DNA from: Rosa chinensis
Taxonomy: Eukaryota; Streptophyta; Magnoliopsida; Rosales; Rosaceae
NCBI RefSeq assembly: GCF_002994745.2
Contig: NC_037091.1
Span: 24,557,789-24,621,788 of the forward strand
DNA: 64,000 nucleotides
Direction of reading: 5' to 3'
Shown here: positions 1-10,357 of the stretch, one piece after another
Layout of the letters: each line of letters starts with the position of its first letter
How positions within the stretch are numbered: position 1 is the stretch's first letter
Position numbers and translations under genes: made by a program
Notes under the pieces: generated by a model
Databases searched by the model: none
What the model was told of the DNA's origin: nothing
Seen by the model: only the letters and a program-made list of their open reading frames with translations

Positions 1-6
1 GCTCGT

Positions 7-2590
7 CTAGTCGGACCCTCGGGCTGTGGGACTGGGGGTCTCTATTGTGCCATCCGCCCGGGTGTGGGCCGCCAAGAACCCAGCGCGAGACTCCTCGGAC
101 TGCGTAGGCGTCCGCTGAGAGTCGCCCTCCGGAAGTCCGCCACTCTCCCCGCTACCCGAGCAGGCTCCTTCAACATGACCAGGGGCGGCAGTAGGAGCGG
201 TACTTGTTGTCGGCGGAGCTTCCTTAGATGGCTGCACGACCGGCATCGACGCTTTCGCCCAGTCGATGGCGCCTTTCTGCTGCAGCATCTCCACATTAGC
301 TAGGGCACCGGCCTTCGCTGCTTCGGTCAGTGCCTTCTTGTACTCCGCCGACTGCTTGTATGACTCAATAGCGGCTACCGCAGCACGGCTCCCCTCAGCC
401 TCCAGGCGAGCGACTTCACCCTCTAGCCGCTTAACCTTGGCCTGTTTGGCGGCGGACTCCTGCTGAAGGATCTCAACTTTCTTATCCTTGGTGGCCACCC
501 GATCCCGCAGCAGGGACATGTCTTGCTCCAACTTGGCGAATTGTTCGTTCCGCTCCAAGTGCCGCTCAATGGCAACGTTCAGCTTGCCACGGGCGTCTGC
601 CGCATCGCAGTCGGCCTTTGTCAAGCGTCGCTCGACATCAGCCAACTTTTCCTGGGCCTTCCCCAAGTCCCTCTATAGGCCCGCCACCTCCTCCCTGAGC
701 TCCCGCTCAACCAGGGGCTGTTTTGACGCCGCTTGGAACATCTCATGTATCCCAACTGCGACGTGCCCAAAGGTTGTGCTGAAGGGCGATTCGCTGACGG
801 CGGTCGACCGCACAATCCCCTCCAAGCCGTCGAACCCCAGCCGCTCGCAAAGGTGATACAAGAACTCCCGTTCACCATCATTCAGAAACTCGGCGTAAGT
901 GGCAGATGAGTCCAAGCCGCTCGTACCCGCCGTTTTCGCCAGATCAGCGGGAGCCTCTGGCAGAGCCTGCCTTGACTTCTTCGGCTGCTCGCGGGCCCCG
1001 GTTATCTCCACTTCCTCCTCTTCTCCGCCCGAGTCGGGTTGACGGCGTTTTCGCTGAAGCTCCCGCATGCTCCCAGCAGGCCTCGAACCCCCCGTCGGCG
1101 GCTCCAACCCCGCTATGGTAACACCCTCAGTGGGGCGCACTGCTTTCTTCCGCACCTCTCGCCGGCGCTCTCTCTTTCCGCGGCGCCGCCTCGCTTGCCA
1201 CGCCGGTTCCCGCCTGAATAGCAGGCAGCCCGTCACCACCAAGATGAGAGTGGTGCGGCATTGGCAGCAGCACCGGAACCTTGGACGGGCTCAGCGCTAG
1301 CATCTCTGGGTTGACCATCGTCTTCTGAGCCGCCAGCCCAGACGCATACATGGCTTCCAGGAAATTATCGATCTCAGCGCGGTCCATAGCTTTTGCAAAA
1401 GTGTCACGGCTCGCCTTGTTTCCCGGTGGAGTCTCTACAAAAAATATATAATGGCAGGCCGGTTAGCATGAGACAACCTCACAAAAGGTGCGATACAGCG
1501 GAGAGTACTTACCAACGGCACGCGTCAGTTGTTAAGCTACCAACAACTCCCACTTTGTAAGGTGACGGAAGTCCAGCAAGTTGCGATTCCGCCAGCAACC
1601 CCTGATGAGTGCTACGCGGCACTCTTCCTCACGAGTCAGGTTGTACCGCAACCCCGCTGCACAAAAAGGTCACTATCAGTACAGAGTACAAAAAAAAAAA
1701 AAACAGAAACCCCGCCAATCGTGTTCAGCGGAAACGACAAGCAACCTTGGATGGGCTGAAACTCCGACTTAATTCTAAACGTCGGCTCCCCCTCGTTGGA
1801 CCCCGCTTGGTACTCCCACCCCGCCATGGCAATGCAGAAGGAACCCCACTAGTACGACATTGAGTCCCTCAGGTTCTCGATCAGCTTGGGCGCTCCTTGG
1901 CGACGACTGAGGTTTACTTGCCCTCTACAACCCTGGCGCTTCACGTACACCAGTTCGTAGAAATGTAATACCTCCGCACGGTCGGTCCTTCGCAACCAGA
2001 TAACCGCCACAACGAGTTCAGCGCCAGCAGTAACCACCACATGTTGGGGCACACTTGCCCAAAGGCGATGCCGAACTCGCACACCAGGATCTGTAGGTTG
2101 GGCACCAGCGGGAAGGTCACTCCCTCGAGGAATATAGCCTCGTGCACCGCTGCGTGGCCCACTGGCAGGATCGAAGCCTTCTTCTCTAACGTCGGCGGAA
2201 GCAGCTTCACCACGCCGGGCAACCGGAACACCCGCTTCAGCCGGTTGACGGCAACAGCGGTCATCCTACCTCCCGCCTCGTCAACAGGGGTGCCGTCCTC
2301 AAACACCCAAGCCGACTCCGTATCCTCCCCAGCGGAACCGCTGGGGGCACTATTGCTTTCTAGACGCTCTTCGTGCATAGTATGAGCAGCGGCAGCCTCC
2401 CCTGCCCTACAACTCTCCAGACGCGATGCACGACCGATAACTATGTCCCATGGTATGGTCTGTAGCGGCTCGACCTCTAGCGGTTCTGGCAGTCAGGTTC
2501 CTGCACGGGCAGACGGACGCAACGAGTCAATAAAATTTCTATCCGCCGCGCTGAACGACAGATCCGGAATCCTCACTGCTCGAAATCTCT
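7..2590 (-). pseudogene. Antisense additional ORF of Tat-type element (gypsy-type transposon domain plus coiled coil), broken
   Basis: The reading direction is opposite to the LTR promoter. The upstream segment (about 2590-1941) reads openly and contains a block with LPPTLEKKASILPVGH and an EAIFLEGVTFPLVPNLQIL-type stretch followed by FGQVCPNMWW, which resembles the 'putative gypsy type transposon' domain (Pfam PF04195 by recollection). It continues in shifted frames through 2082-1849 (HFYELVYVK...) and 1827-1636. The downstream segment 1387-7 holds an acidic and basic linker and then a long heptad-rich coiled coil (about 666-230). A single in-frame TAG near 670-672 separates two segments that share one frame (1242-673 and 666-7). 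Several frame changes mark it as a pseudogene, although some frame breaks could be introns. A short ORF at 3066-2945 that ends near a possible donor could be an upstream exon; this is weak. Confidence 0.65.
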
Positions 2591-2599
2591 ATGACGTCG

Positions 2600-3385
2600 G
2601 CCATCCCAAAACCCTAAAACCCAAATCAGTTAGCTCACACAAGATCTAACCTATCCCTATATCAGTCAGTGCCCAAGAACATCAACAACACTCAACCTAG
2701 AAAATACCAAAACAAGAACAAACGCACTCAAACCCAGATTCGACAATCTAGAAAATCCCTAAAAACCACAATTCTGTCAAACACAGCAACCCATCCCCAA
2801 ACCTACTCACACCCTCACAGGACATCAAAGAACATACCACAGGAACACCCAAAACCCAAAAAATCACCATGGCAGACATCCAATGAAACAGGGATATAAG
2901 TCAGAATACCAACCTCAACGATGGAGTCTCTAACAGCAGTGTGAGTACTTGTCTTCGGAGCCGGAGGTCGTCGGTTCTTCCACGTACGAAAACTCTGCAA
3001 TATCGCCTCAACCTTCTTCTCCGATCTCAGACGCAGAAAACTTGAAGACGACGAAGCACAGTTCAAAGTTTAGAGCAGTGTCAAATATGCCAACTTCCCC
3101 CCCTTTTATGTCAACGTCAAACAGTCCTACGCCGTCCATTGAAAAACGACATCAACTGTCAGCCGTACACGTGTCCCACAACTACAGTTACTCTCCAGAT
3201 TAACCGAGGTGTTGCCTCGGTTACGAAATCCATCATTACTCGACATTAATGGCGAGGAGACGGCTAGGCAGAGGAGGCACGCCTCCGCACGCTAACCCTT
3301 TAGGGGTTCACCACATGTCCACCACCATCAGACGAAGCGTCTGGTAGAAGCCACAACTTTTGGGGGGAGGGTGCCAATCGTCGGC
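2600..3385. other. Spacer between antisense ORF and tandem array
   Basis: No convincing gene is present. There is an A/C-rich stretch at about 2650-2870, and a short minus-strand ORF (3066-2815) that may include the first exon of the antisense gene. A G-rich tract at about 3358-3371 directly before a TG looks like a polypurine tract, but the homologous solo LTR elsewhere in the window starts further right, so I treat this tract as internal. Confidence 0.4.
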
Positions 3386-3870
3386 GGATTCCGCTGAGCG
3401 AAACCCTGCTAGCGGAACTTCTCACTTGTCATCTTCCAAGTGTCGAAGTCTGCTGAGCGAAACCCCGCTAGCGGAACTTCTCACTTGTCATCTTCCAAGT
3501 GTCGAAGTCCGCTGAGCGAAACCCCGCGAGCGGAGCTTCTCACTTGTTATCTTCCAAGTGTCGAATTCCGCTGAGCGAAACCCCGCCAGCGGAGCTTCTC
3601 ACTTGTCATCTTCCAAGTGTCGAAGTCCGCTGAACGAAATCTTCCAAGTGTCGAAGTCCGCTGAGCGAAACCCCACCAGCGGAGCTTCTCACTTGTCATC
3701 TTCCAAGTGTCGAAGTCCGCTGAACGAAACCCCACCAGCGGAGCTTCTCACTTGTCATCTTCCAAGTGTCGAAGTTTGCTGAGCTAAACCCCGCCAGTGG
3801 AATTTCTCACTTGACACCTATCGAAGTCTCCCATGAGCGGATCCCCGCTAGAAAACTTCCACTTGTCAAT
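3386..3870 (+). repeat. 59-bp tandem repeat array in retrotransposon 3' untranslated region
   Basis: The phrase CACTTGT recurs at 3423, 3482, 3541, 3600, 3690 and 3749, so the period is 59 bp, with one 90-bp step caused by an extra 31-bp partial unit near 3632-3662. The edges are degenerate. Each unit contains two short dyads: CACTT...AAGTG and CCGCT...AGCGG. Tandem arrays at this position are known in Tat-type elements and can seed satellite DNA. Confidence 0.9.
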
Positions 3871-4435
3871 TTGCAAGGGGCAGCCTCAGCTATACGTAGC
3901 ACTGCCGGCATAACCCCCTCCATCTTGCAAACCCTGTGCGTTGCTGAGCGCAACTCCGCTCACTAACTTACACCAAACACGTCTACGCGACGCTGTTTCC
4001 TGCTACATCCAGCGGGGGGTATCCGCCAGCGGCGAATCTCGAGGCTACGCCTCACTCTGACAACGACCGCCACGCAGCTTTACGGTCAAATCGTCCCTAC
4101 GGGACACGGGGACTAGTCAACAGTCTACGACGACCCTGATCAGGTACGTTGACCCCCGTCACCCGGGTACTAAGATTGGGCTCGCTACCCAACACCCTCT
4201 GCTCCGCGCAATTTCCCCTCAACAAACAATTTGCCGACCATCCGGAGGTCTGCCTTGGCTAGGGAGTGGGGGACTCCCTGGCGGGCCTGGCAAGGGCCCA
4301 CCCGAAAGGGTATAAAGCGTTCGCTCAGTAAATCCATGGTTGACAACGCACTGACGCTAATTATGCTGTTGCAAGTCTAGCGGAAGTAACGCTTCACACC
4401 GCCGATCAACTCCCCAACCAAGATTGCCCTCCTTG

Positions 4436-4454
4436 ACTGGGGACTTGGGGGACT
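4436..4454 (+). other. Putative polypurine tract of Tat-type element
   Basis: A G/A-rich run (ACTGGGGACTTGGGGGACT) lies immediately before the TG that starts the 3' LTR. The position is inferred from alignment with the TSD-bounded solo LTR at 48064. Confidence 0.55.
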
Positions 4455-4962
4455 TGTACCTACATATGCCAGAAAGAGCATAATTAGCTATAAAGAGCCA
4501 CGCTCATGGTACCGCCAGTAGTACCGACTCCCACCAAGGGGGTAACTTGCGAAGGCACGGCCAGGCGGGCTACCGCTCGAGCCCTAGATCGCCCCCAGAT
4601 CACCACTGATGCGCTGCCACGCGCCGCGTCAAGATGGCATCAGAAGCTCCAGACGCTGGGAATCGAAGCACATTAGTCCCACATCGAAAACAAGAAGAAG
4701 ATCAACCTCTTCCTCACCTATAAAAGGTTCTCTCCTCTCTCCTCATTAATTACGCAATTACTACTCATTTATTGTTATGCTGCCCATATACAGTGACTGA
4801 CTTAGGCATCAGAGAAGTGAAGACCGCCCAACGCGGTCTCCCTCTGACGCCCTGTCTCTCGTGTTGCAGTAAACGGAGATCATCTAATCCTCAGAGTAGC
4901 GGTCCGCCCACCGGACCCGCGTTAAACAAGGAATCGGCTACCGTCGGACTTGAGCATTAACA
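4455..4962 (+). repeat. 3' LTR of Tat-type element
   Basis: The LTR starts TGTACCTACATA and ends GAGCATTAACA (508 bp). It aligns along its whole length with the solo LTR 48064-48568, which has a perfect 5-bp target-site duplication; this fixes both boundaries. It contains a TATA box on the plus strand, so the element is transcribed left to right. Confidence 0.85.
4719..4726 (+). promoter_or_regulatory. LTR TATA box
   Basis: TATAAAAG precedes a pyrimidine-rich leader, and the same motif sits at the equivalent place (48328-48335) of the solo LTR. A transcript start about 25-35 bp downstream is inferred. Confidence 0.6.
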
Positions 4963-4982
4963 GTAATTAATATATATATATA

Positions 4983-7278
4983 TATATATGGAAGTTACTG
5001 TTGGTAGATTTCCATTTTCGGAAATTCTACCTAGCCAGCTCAGTAACTCTCTCCTCTTCTTCCCCGATTCTTCCTCCCCTTCGGCCCCGTTTTTCTTCCT
5101 TCGATTTCTTCCCCCTCCGGCCGACCCAAGACAAAATTCGGGCATCCCCAAGCTCGTCTCCTCCCCCTTGTTGCATATGTGGTGGTGTTTTGTAGAGTTT
5201 TGGCCGGAGGAGCTCGATTTTGAGTTGGGAAGGTTACTGTAGCAATTTGTGGTTTTTGCCGATTTCTGACTATTCCGGCCATCTCCGGTCACCAAACCGG
5301 CGTCGAAGGTTAGGTTTTTTATGGAGATTATTTTTCCCTTAGCCTCGAGCCAAGATTTGCCGTGTAGAGGCCGAATCGACAATTTCAATCCCTAGGGTTC
5401 TTGAGTTTTCTGGGTTTTCTTCACCGGCCGGATTCGACTATTTCAAGGTAAAATTTGGATGTGTTGTAGTTGAGAAAAATGATTAGTGTGTTGAGTTGTT
5501 GCTATACATGGAATTTGGCAGCCAGTTGTGGAGGTTGGTACCGGCGCGTGGGTGCCACGCGCTGCCACTTTAGGTGGCGCGTGAGAAGGTGTTTGGCAGG
5601 TCTTTAACTTTTGTTGTTGAGCTAAATAATCAATTATATATTTAGTTTTCATAATTGCATCTTTGGGATAGAATTGGAGAAGAGTAAGTACAGATTTCGA
5701 TGTTTGTTCAAGGGTAGAAATTGTTAATTGAATTACGAGGAATCCATCCATTGGTTTTCCTTGATTCTGCCCTAAAGCCCATACATTAAGGGAATGACAT
5801 TAGTGAAGAAGATTAGGAGGTTTTGAGCATATAAAGACAATGTTAGGGTTTGGTTTTATTTATCGTAATTTAATTTTCCATCCAGAAATTATGGGTTCAC
5901 GAACGTTATGTTGTACAGGACGTGAGGAGGATTCCCTCGAGGAGGGTTCGGATCGACGGCAGGTTTAGCCGTACACTGTGAGTGGATGCTTGATTTTAAA
6001 ATAATGCATGCAATTAATTTTCTTAAGCAAGAATTGTGATTTATCATTAAATTATCGAGCTTTTTATTTTTGGTCTTGATTACTCGACATAATTGTCTTG
6101 GACTTTTGAATCAAGAAATTTGATGCTTGATGTGAGACTCATAATCTATGCTGAAACTTTTGGTTGAGTTATTTATGCCTTGGTATTTTTCGAAAATGTA
6201 TTAGATTTGAATATCAATTCTTGAGCTTTTAAGAGAAATCCGGAAATGGAGTTTTGCTTCAAGAGATTTATGTCTATTTATTATTTCCGCTTAATTTACT
6301 TATGGGTTGAGAATATTCTTGGGTGTGCGGGGTCACACCATTAGCTCTTATATTCTCCTTGCGAAGTATTGGGGAAGCCCTTCTATTTTCGATTTTTTTT
6401 CGTGATTTTAACCCACCATACCTGGGTCGCTATATTATATTGCTAGCTAGCCTATTAGTACTCCTCCCCACTTACTATGTGTTTGTGGGTGAGTAGAGCA
6501 GAGCATGGGATGCTCAAGAGTGTGGGACACTCCGACCAGAGCCTGGGAGGCTCCCTTTTTATTTGTATGGTGAAAACGCTTTCCCCATACTCTTTATTGA
6601 TTTTGACTAGCGGGGTTAGTCAAACTTTCACTTATACCAGCAGGGTTGGCTTGGTTTTACGAAATACTTGTTTCTAAAGATAATTGTTTTTTTTTTCACA
6701 TTGTATGCATCAGATTTTATTGAAATAAATGTGGGAAAGTATGAACTCTTTTTCCGTTGTGCTTATTTATTTTGTCCACTCACGCTAACGTTTTTTATGT
6801 ACTTTCCCCTGGGCCCTTTGGTTTCATTTGCCCAGATCGCAGCGTTGCTGACCGGCTTAGGAGTTGAGGCTAGCACCAACATTGCCATCTTTCCTCAGTA
6901 GGTTATTTATTAACCTACCTTATGTATCATGTTTAAATTGTGTTCTATAGATTGCTCTGATTACCTTGGAAGGATGGATTTATACATTCGTATAATTATG
7001 AGTGTATGGGGGTTGTATAATATTGAAGAAAGTAAAAAGATTTGACTTGCTGGATTGTATTTATATAAGTGGTTATGTTTGCGTAGTACGGTGTTTATAC
7101 TTGGAAATTTGCGGATTGTTGCTAGGAAGCAAGGTGGCTATTTTACTTATACCTAGAAGTGTTTTTCAACAGGTTTGGTTGTCCACTTTTAGGGGAAGTT
7201 CTGTCGAATTTTCTCGAAAAGTGGGCCCCGCAGGTCCATCTTGGAGTTAGGGGGGTAATTCCGGGGTGGGTCCTGACA
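4983..7278 (+). repeat. Degenerate LTR-like repeat, possibly a long Ty3/gypsy LTR
   Basis: No gene is evident. The right 630 bp (about 6649-7278) matches 45636-46247. Shared blocks include CACTCACGCTAACG, CCCCTGGGCCCTT, GATTGCTCTGAT and a terminal part with GTGGGCCCC and then a CCTGACA or CTGTCA end. A unit ending in ...CA that occurs twice and carries a CT-rich leader (about 5040-5150) suits a long LTR, perhaps of a chromovirus such as Tekay; this is inference from pattern. The left boundary is unclear (a TA microsatellite at 4970-4988) and no target-site duplication was found. Confidence 0.45.
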
Positions 7279-7469
7279 GCATCATTACAAATAGCATAGC
7301 TTTCTTATTATATTGCCGCACGGAAACAAATTGGGCGACATTTCAACATATTTTTACAAACTCGCAAATTAATTTGGTCCAAATGACTCCATTCACTGAA
7401 AAAATATGAAATCTGAAAATATATTGTAGAGTTGAAGAGAGTTATCCAAATACATATATGTGTTCTTTT

Positions 7470-8142
7470 GTTTAGGTTTGAAGAGAGCTATGCTTGGCTT
7501 GCTTTACAATTGTTTTATGGTTTATTTGGCATGCTAGAAACAAAGCCAAATATGATGGTCATGTTTTTTAAGTGGATGCAATTTGTCGAATGATCTCAGG
7601 GCACATTTAGTATGCTAGTCGGCTTGCTCACGGCAACATGCATAACATAATAAGTGATCTCCGGATATTGAAACGGTTTGGTGTTCAATGCAAGTCTCGT
7701 TGTGCTCCTAGGATGATTAAGGTTAATTGACATCCACCTCCTTATGGATGGATTAAAATTAACTCTGATGGTGCTTGGAAGCATCGTTCTAATGTAGGGG
7801 GTTATGGTGCAGTTTTTCGGGACTACAGAGGTCATGCACATACTTGGTGCTTTCTCTGCTAATCTTGAAATCCCTAGCTCAGTTGCAGCAGAGGTATGGC
7901 GGTCATTAAGGCCATTGAACTAGCTTCGATTCGAGACTGGAAGTATATTTGGTTGGAAGTGGATTTTTCTCTCATCCTTGACTTTCTTCGCAGTCCTAAT
8001 TTAGTTCCATGAACATTTCTCATTGAATGGCGCAATTGTTTGTATCGCATTTCTCAGATGAATTTTGGATCATCTCATATATTTCGGGAAGGTAATCAAG
8101 TTGCTGATGCATTAGTGAATTTTCTTTTTCATTAGTTCCATG
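7470..8142 (+). pseudogene. 5'-truncated LINE: RNase H-like (RVT_3) fragment, left half
   Basis: Two blocks are readable. The first (about 7500-7575) reads LWFIWHARNKAKYDG, the usual linker before the terminal domain of plant L1-type LINEs. The second (about 7730-8110) reads PPYGWIKINSDGAW, GGYGAVFRD, an AAEVWAVIKAIELA-like helix, IWLEVD and FREGNQVADALVN; the acidic positions match RNase H domains of the RVT_3 type. Stops and frameshifts interrupt it. The right end is cut by the LTR element at 8143 and resumes at 23379. A 12-bp direct repeat ATGTGTTCTTTT occurs at 7458-7469 and again at 23490-23501 just after a short A-run, consistent with a LINE target-site duplication. Confidence 0.8.
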
Positions 8143-8801
8143 TGTTTGAACCCAAAATAACATTTTTTCCTGACAAGAGGGACTCGAAGAAAACCGGGCC
8201 AATATCGGTGGCCCAAGCTACTTATTTCCTACAAGTTCGAAATATATTATTTAGAGGCTAAATAAAGCCTACTTGGAGACCAAGCAATCTCGGAGCGAAT
8301 CGTGATATTCCTTGATTTACTGTTAATTATCAAATGTTTGATAATTAATGGTGGTCTATTTATTATTGATTATCAAATACCTGATAATTAAATAAGTGAT
8401 TTGCTGGATTACCAAGTATTTGCAAGAGGGAAGATGGCAGCATGTAGGAGTAGAGTACGTGACCTAGCCATGCAAGGAATCATGGATTCGCATATTTGCA
8501 ATCAAGCTATTATGGTGGACATGGAACATATATGGAAGGATTAAATTATCCTCCATTGTCCTATATATACAAGTAAATAGTAATCAAGAGCCATGCAACT
8601 AAGGGGTGTGCTGGGCATGCAACATATATGGAAGGGTTTAATTATCCTTTACTTCCATTCAACAAGAAGAGGCCAACATGTGGCTAACATATTATATATA
8701 TAGTGGCTCATGCATGGGTCAATTAAGCAAGAAATCATGGGGTCCCATATAGCCATAATGGACGTGGAGCAGTTGGAGGAAGCTATCAACCTTAATTGTG
8801 T

Positions 8802-8805
<4 letters not shown>

Positions 8806-8860
<55 letters not shown>
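8806..8860. repeat. (TG)n and (TA)n microsatellite
   Basis: About 20 TG dinucleotides are followed by TATATATATA. The 3' LTR has a TA-type repeat at the equivalent place (about 22338-22389), so the tract is polymorphic between the two LTRs. Confidence 0.9.
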
Positions 8861-8862
8861 CA

Positions 8863-9236
8863 GATCCTATCTCTAAAATTAAAATGCGAGGTTGGAGTTT
8901 AGGGTCACTTTTCGGTCGCATATCAACATCTCGGCCGTTCAGTTTTTAGATATTAATGTATAGATCATCTATGTAAAATTTCAGCCAAATTGATGGTCGT
9001 TAAGGTATTGATAACTGCCTTAACGCTAGTATGGTTCAGGTTAGACAGATTCAGTTCGTCCATTGGTTTAGTGAGTTAGATACCTTAAAGACCATCAATT
9101 TGGCTGAAATTTTGCAGAGATGATCTATACATTAGTAGCTAAAAACTGAACGGTCGAGAGGTGGATAGGCGACCAAAAAGTGACCATAAACTCCAACATC
9201 GCACTTGAATTTCAGAGCGAGGCCTCGCTCTGGATA

Positions 9237-9240
<4 letters not shown>
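8863..9240. mobile_element. Foldback MITE inside the 5' LTR
   Basis: The two halves are inverted copies of each other. The left arm (ATCCTATCTCT..., GGTTGGAGTTTAGGGTCAC..., GCCGTTCAGTTTTTAG...) reappears reversed at the right end. The arms are roughly 170-190 bp with a short centre near 9020-9060. It is absent from the 3' LTR at the same site, so it arrived after the LTR element. It sits in a TA-rich microsatellite, which hides the target duplication; the superfamily is not assigned. Confidence 0.8.
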
Positions 9241-9274
<34 letters not shown>

Positions 9275-9618
9275 TGGTTCATGCATGGTGAGACAATTAA
9301 GGAAGGATGACCCATCAACTATTAGCTGTCAGTAAGATGCAAGGAATCATGGTGTTATACAATCAAATTTGCTCGCGAATGTCTACAAAAAGATATATAT
9401 ACAAGCTAATTGCATGCCGCGAGCTACAGAATCCTCGTAAAGATATATTTGCATGAATTAAAGATATGTGCATATCCTACCGCATCCAAGAGGAAGATTA
9501 CGTCCAGGACTCTAAGAGGTGATTAACTTTGCCTACATTCTAGCGGCGACAGAGGCGGATAATATTAATTATTGCCTACGATAATATCAAAACTATTAAG
9601 TGTTTTGATGTGATTCAA

Positions 9619-9637
9619 AGGCCAATAATCGTGGCCT
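9619..9637 (+). repeat. LTR copy of GCCA...TGGC hairpin motif
   Basis: AGGCCA, a 7-nt loop ATAATCG, then TGGCCT form a perfect 6-bp stem. The 3' LTR counterpart is at 22728-22744 with a different loop and a shorter stem. Confidence 0.8.
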
Positions 9638-9684
9638 AAAATATAGTATTTCATTCCTATTTGGAAGGTGAATCTGCAACAGCC

Positions 9685-9693
9685 TATATATAG
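9685..9693 (+). promoter_or_regulatory. LTR TATA box
   Basis: TATATATAG after an AT-rich region is kept in the 3' LTR at about 22790-22798. It lies about 570 bp before the LTR end, so a transcript start near 9720 is inferred. Confidence 0.5.
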
Positions 9694-10261
9694 AGACTAA
9701 AGACGATATAGAAGGGACAGCCAACTCTCCAATTAATCTCTATGATTACCCAAGTCTCCCCGGAGCAACCTCTCTTATCGGTGACCACACTCCAGTCCCA
9801 GTCTCTTCAAGAGCCGATTGTCAGTGCCATCAAACCAACCCGGCGACCGTACTTCCAGCCCCAGTCTCCCCAGGAGTTGACTGCCAATACCACTGCCACC
9901 AAGACTATCTCGACCAGCGAAGCAAGGGTAACGCTCTCGCAACCCAGAGAAGCTAAAGTCACACTTTAGCAAAACCCGTGCTTTCTCTAACTTCCCAGTG
10001 ATTGCTCTGCTTAGTCTACAACACTAAGTGTCGATTCGGTGAACGCAAGAGACCACAACCAAAGCCCTTATCCGTAAGGCAAGAAGTCGTTTTCCGAAAG
10101 GCAAGAGAAGAACCTTGTGACGAGGTTGGTGCTCTCCTCGTCCACATAGTTTGATCAAGAAGTCAGGTTAAGGGACTCCCTGACGACTGCACCCTACAGT
10201 GCTGGCACGCTCGCGCACTCAAAAGAGATAGTTTGCACCAGACTGATTTTCGAGCCAAACA

Positions 10262-10281
10262 TTTTGGCACACCCAGTGAGA
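10262..10281 (+). other. Primer-binding-like site
   Basis: TTTTGGCACACCCAGTGAGA follows the LTR directly. A TGG start is expected where the CCA end of a tRNA pairs. Similar 'TTTGGCAC.CCC' leaders are familiar from plant gypsy elements. The tRNA was not identified. Confidence 0.5.
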
Positions 10282-10357
10282 CCATACTGGAGTCTTTTGT
10301 ACCATCATTGGGATGCCAGGGGAATATCTTTACCGCAGGAACTCCTAAAGTGAAAAG

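Larger units (their letters stand above)
1..4962 (+). mobile_element. Ty3/gypsy (Tat-type) LTR retrotransposon, 3' part
   Basis: This is the right-hand part of an LTR retrotransposon whose 5' half lies outside the window. Seen: a broken antisense gene (about 7-2590), a 59-bp tandem array (about 3386-3870), a purine-rich tract (about 4436-4454) and an LTR (4455-4962) whose promoter points to the right. Known: Tat-lineage Ty3/gypsy elements carry extra ORFs, often antisense, between pol and the 3' LTR, and their 3' untranslated region often holds tandem repeats. The order seen here matches that. No gag or pol is visible. The 5 bp after the LTR are GTAAT, but the matching left target-site copy lies outside the window. 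A second copy of the family is the solo LTR at 48064-48568. Confidence 0.75.
8143..10261 (+). repeat. 5' LTR of the LARD-like element
   Basis: It spans 2119 bp, including a MITE of about 378 bp (8863-9240). It matches 15458-23373 once the insertions there are removed. The boundary at 10261 is set by the CA before TTTTGGCACACCC and by the equivalent end at 23373, which abuts the target-site duplication. Confidence 0.88.

Noticed and set aside
3386..3870. CRISPR-like array
   Set aside because: The units are contiguous 59-bp tandem copies without unique spacers, in a plant retrotransposon.
3372..4962. A 1.59-kb LTR starting after the G-rich tract at 3358-3371
   Set aside because: The homologous solo LTR with a perfect 5-bp duplication begins at the position equivalent to 4455, so the longer version is not the LTR.
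9742..9969. 75-aa ORF in the LTR (also 22884-23081)
   Set aside because: It lies downstream of the LTR TATA box in untranslated LTR sequence; the two LTR copies differ by indels and there is no recognisable domain.
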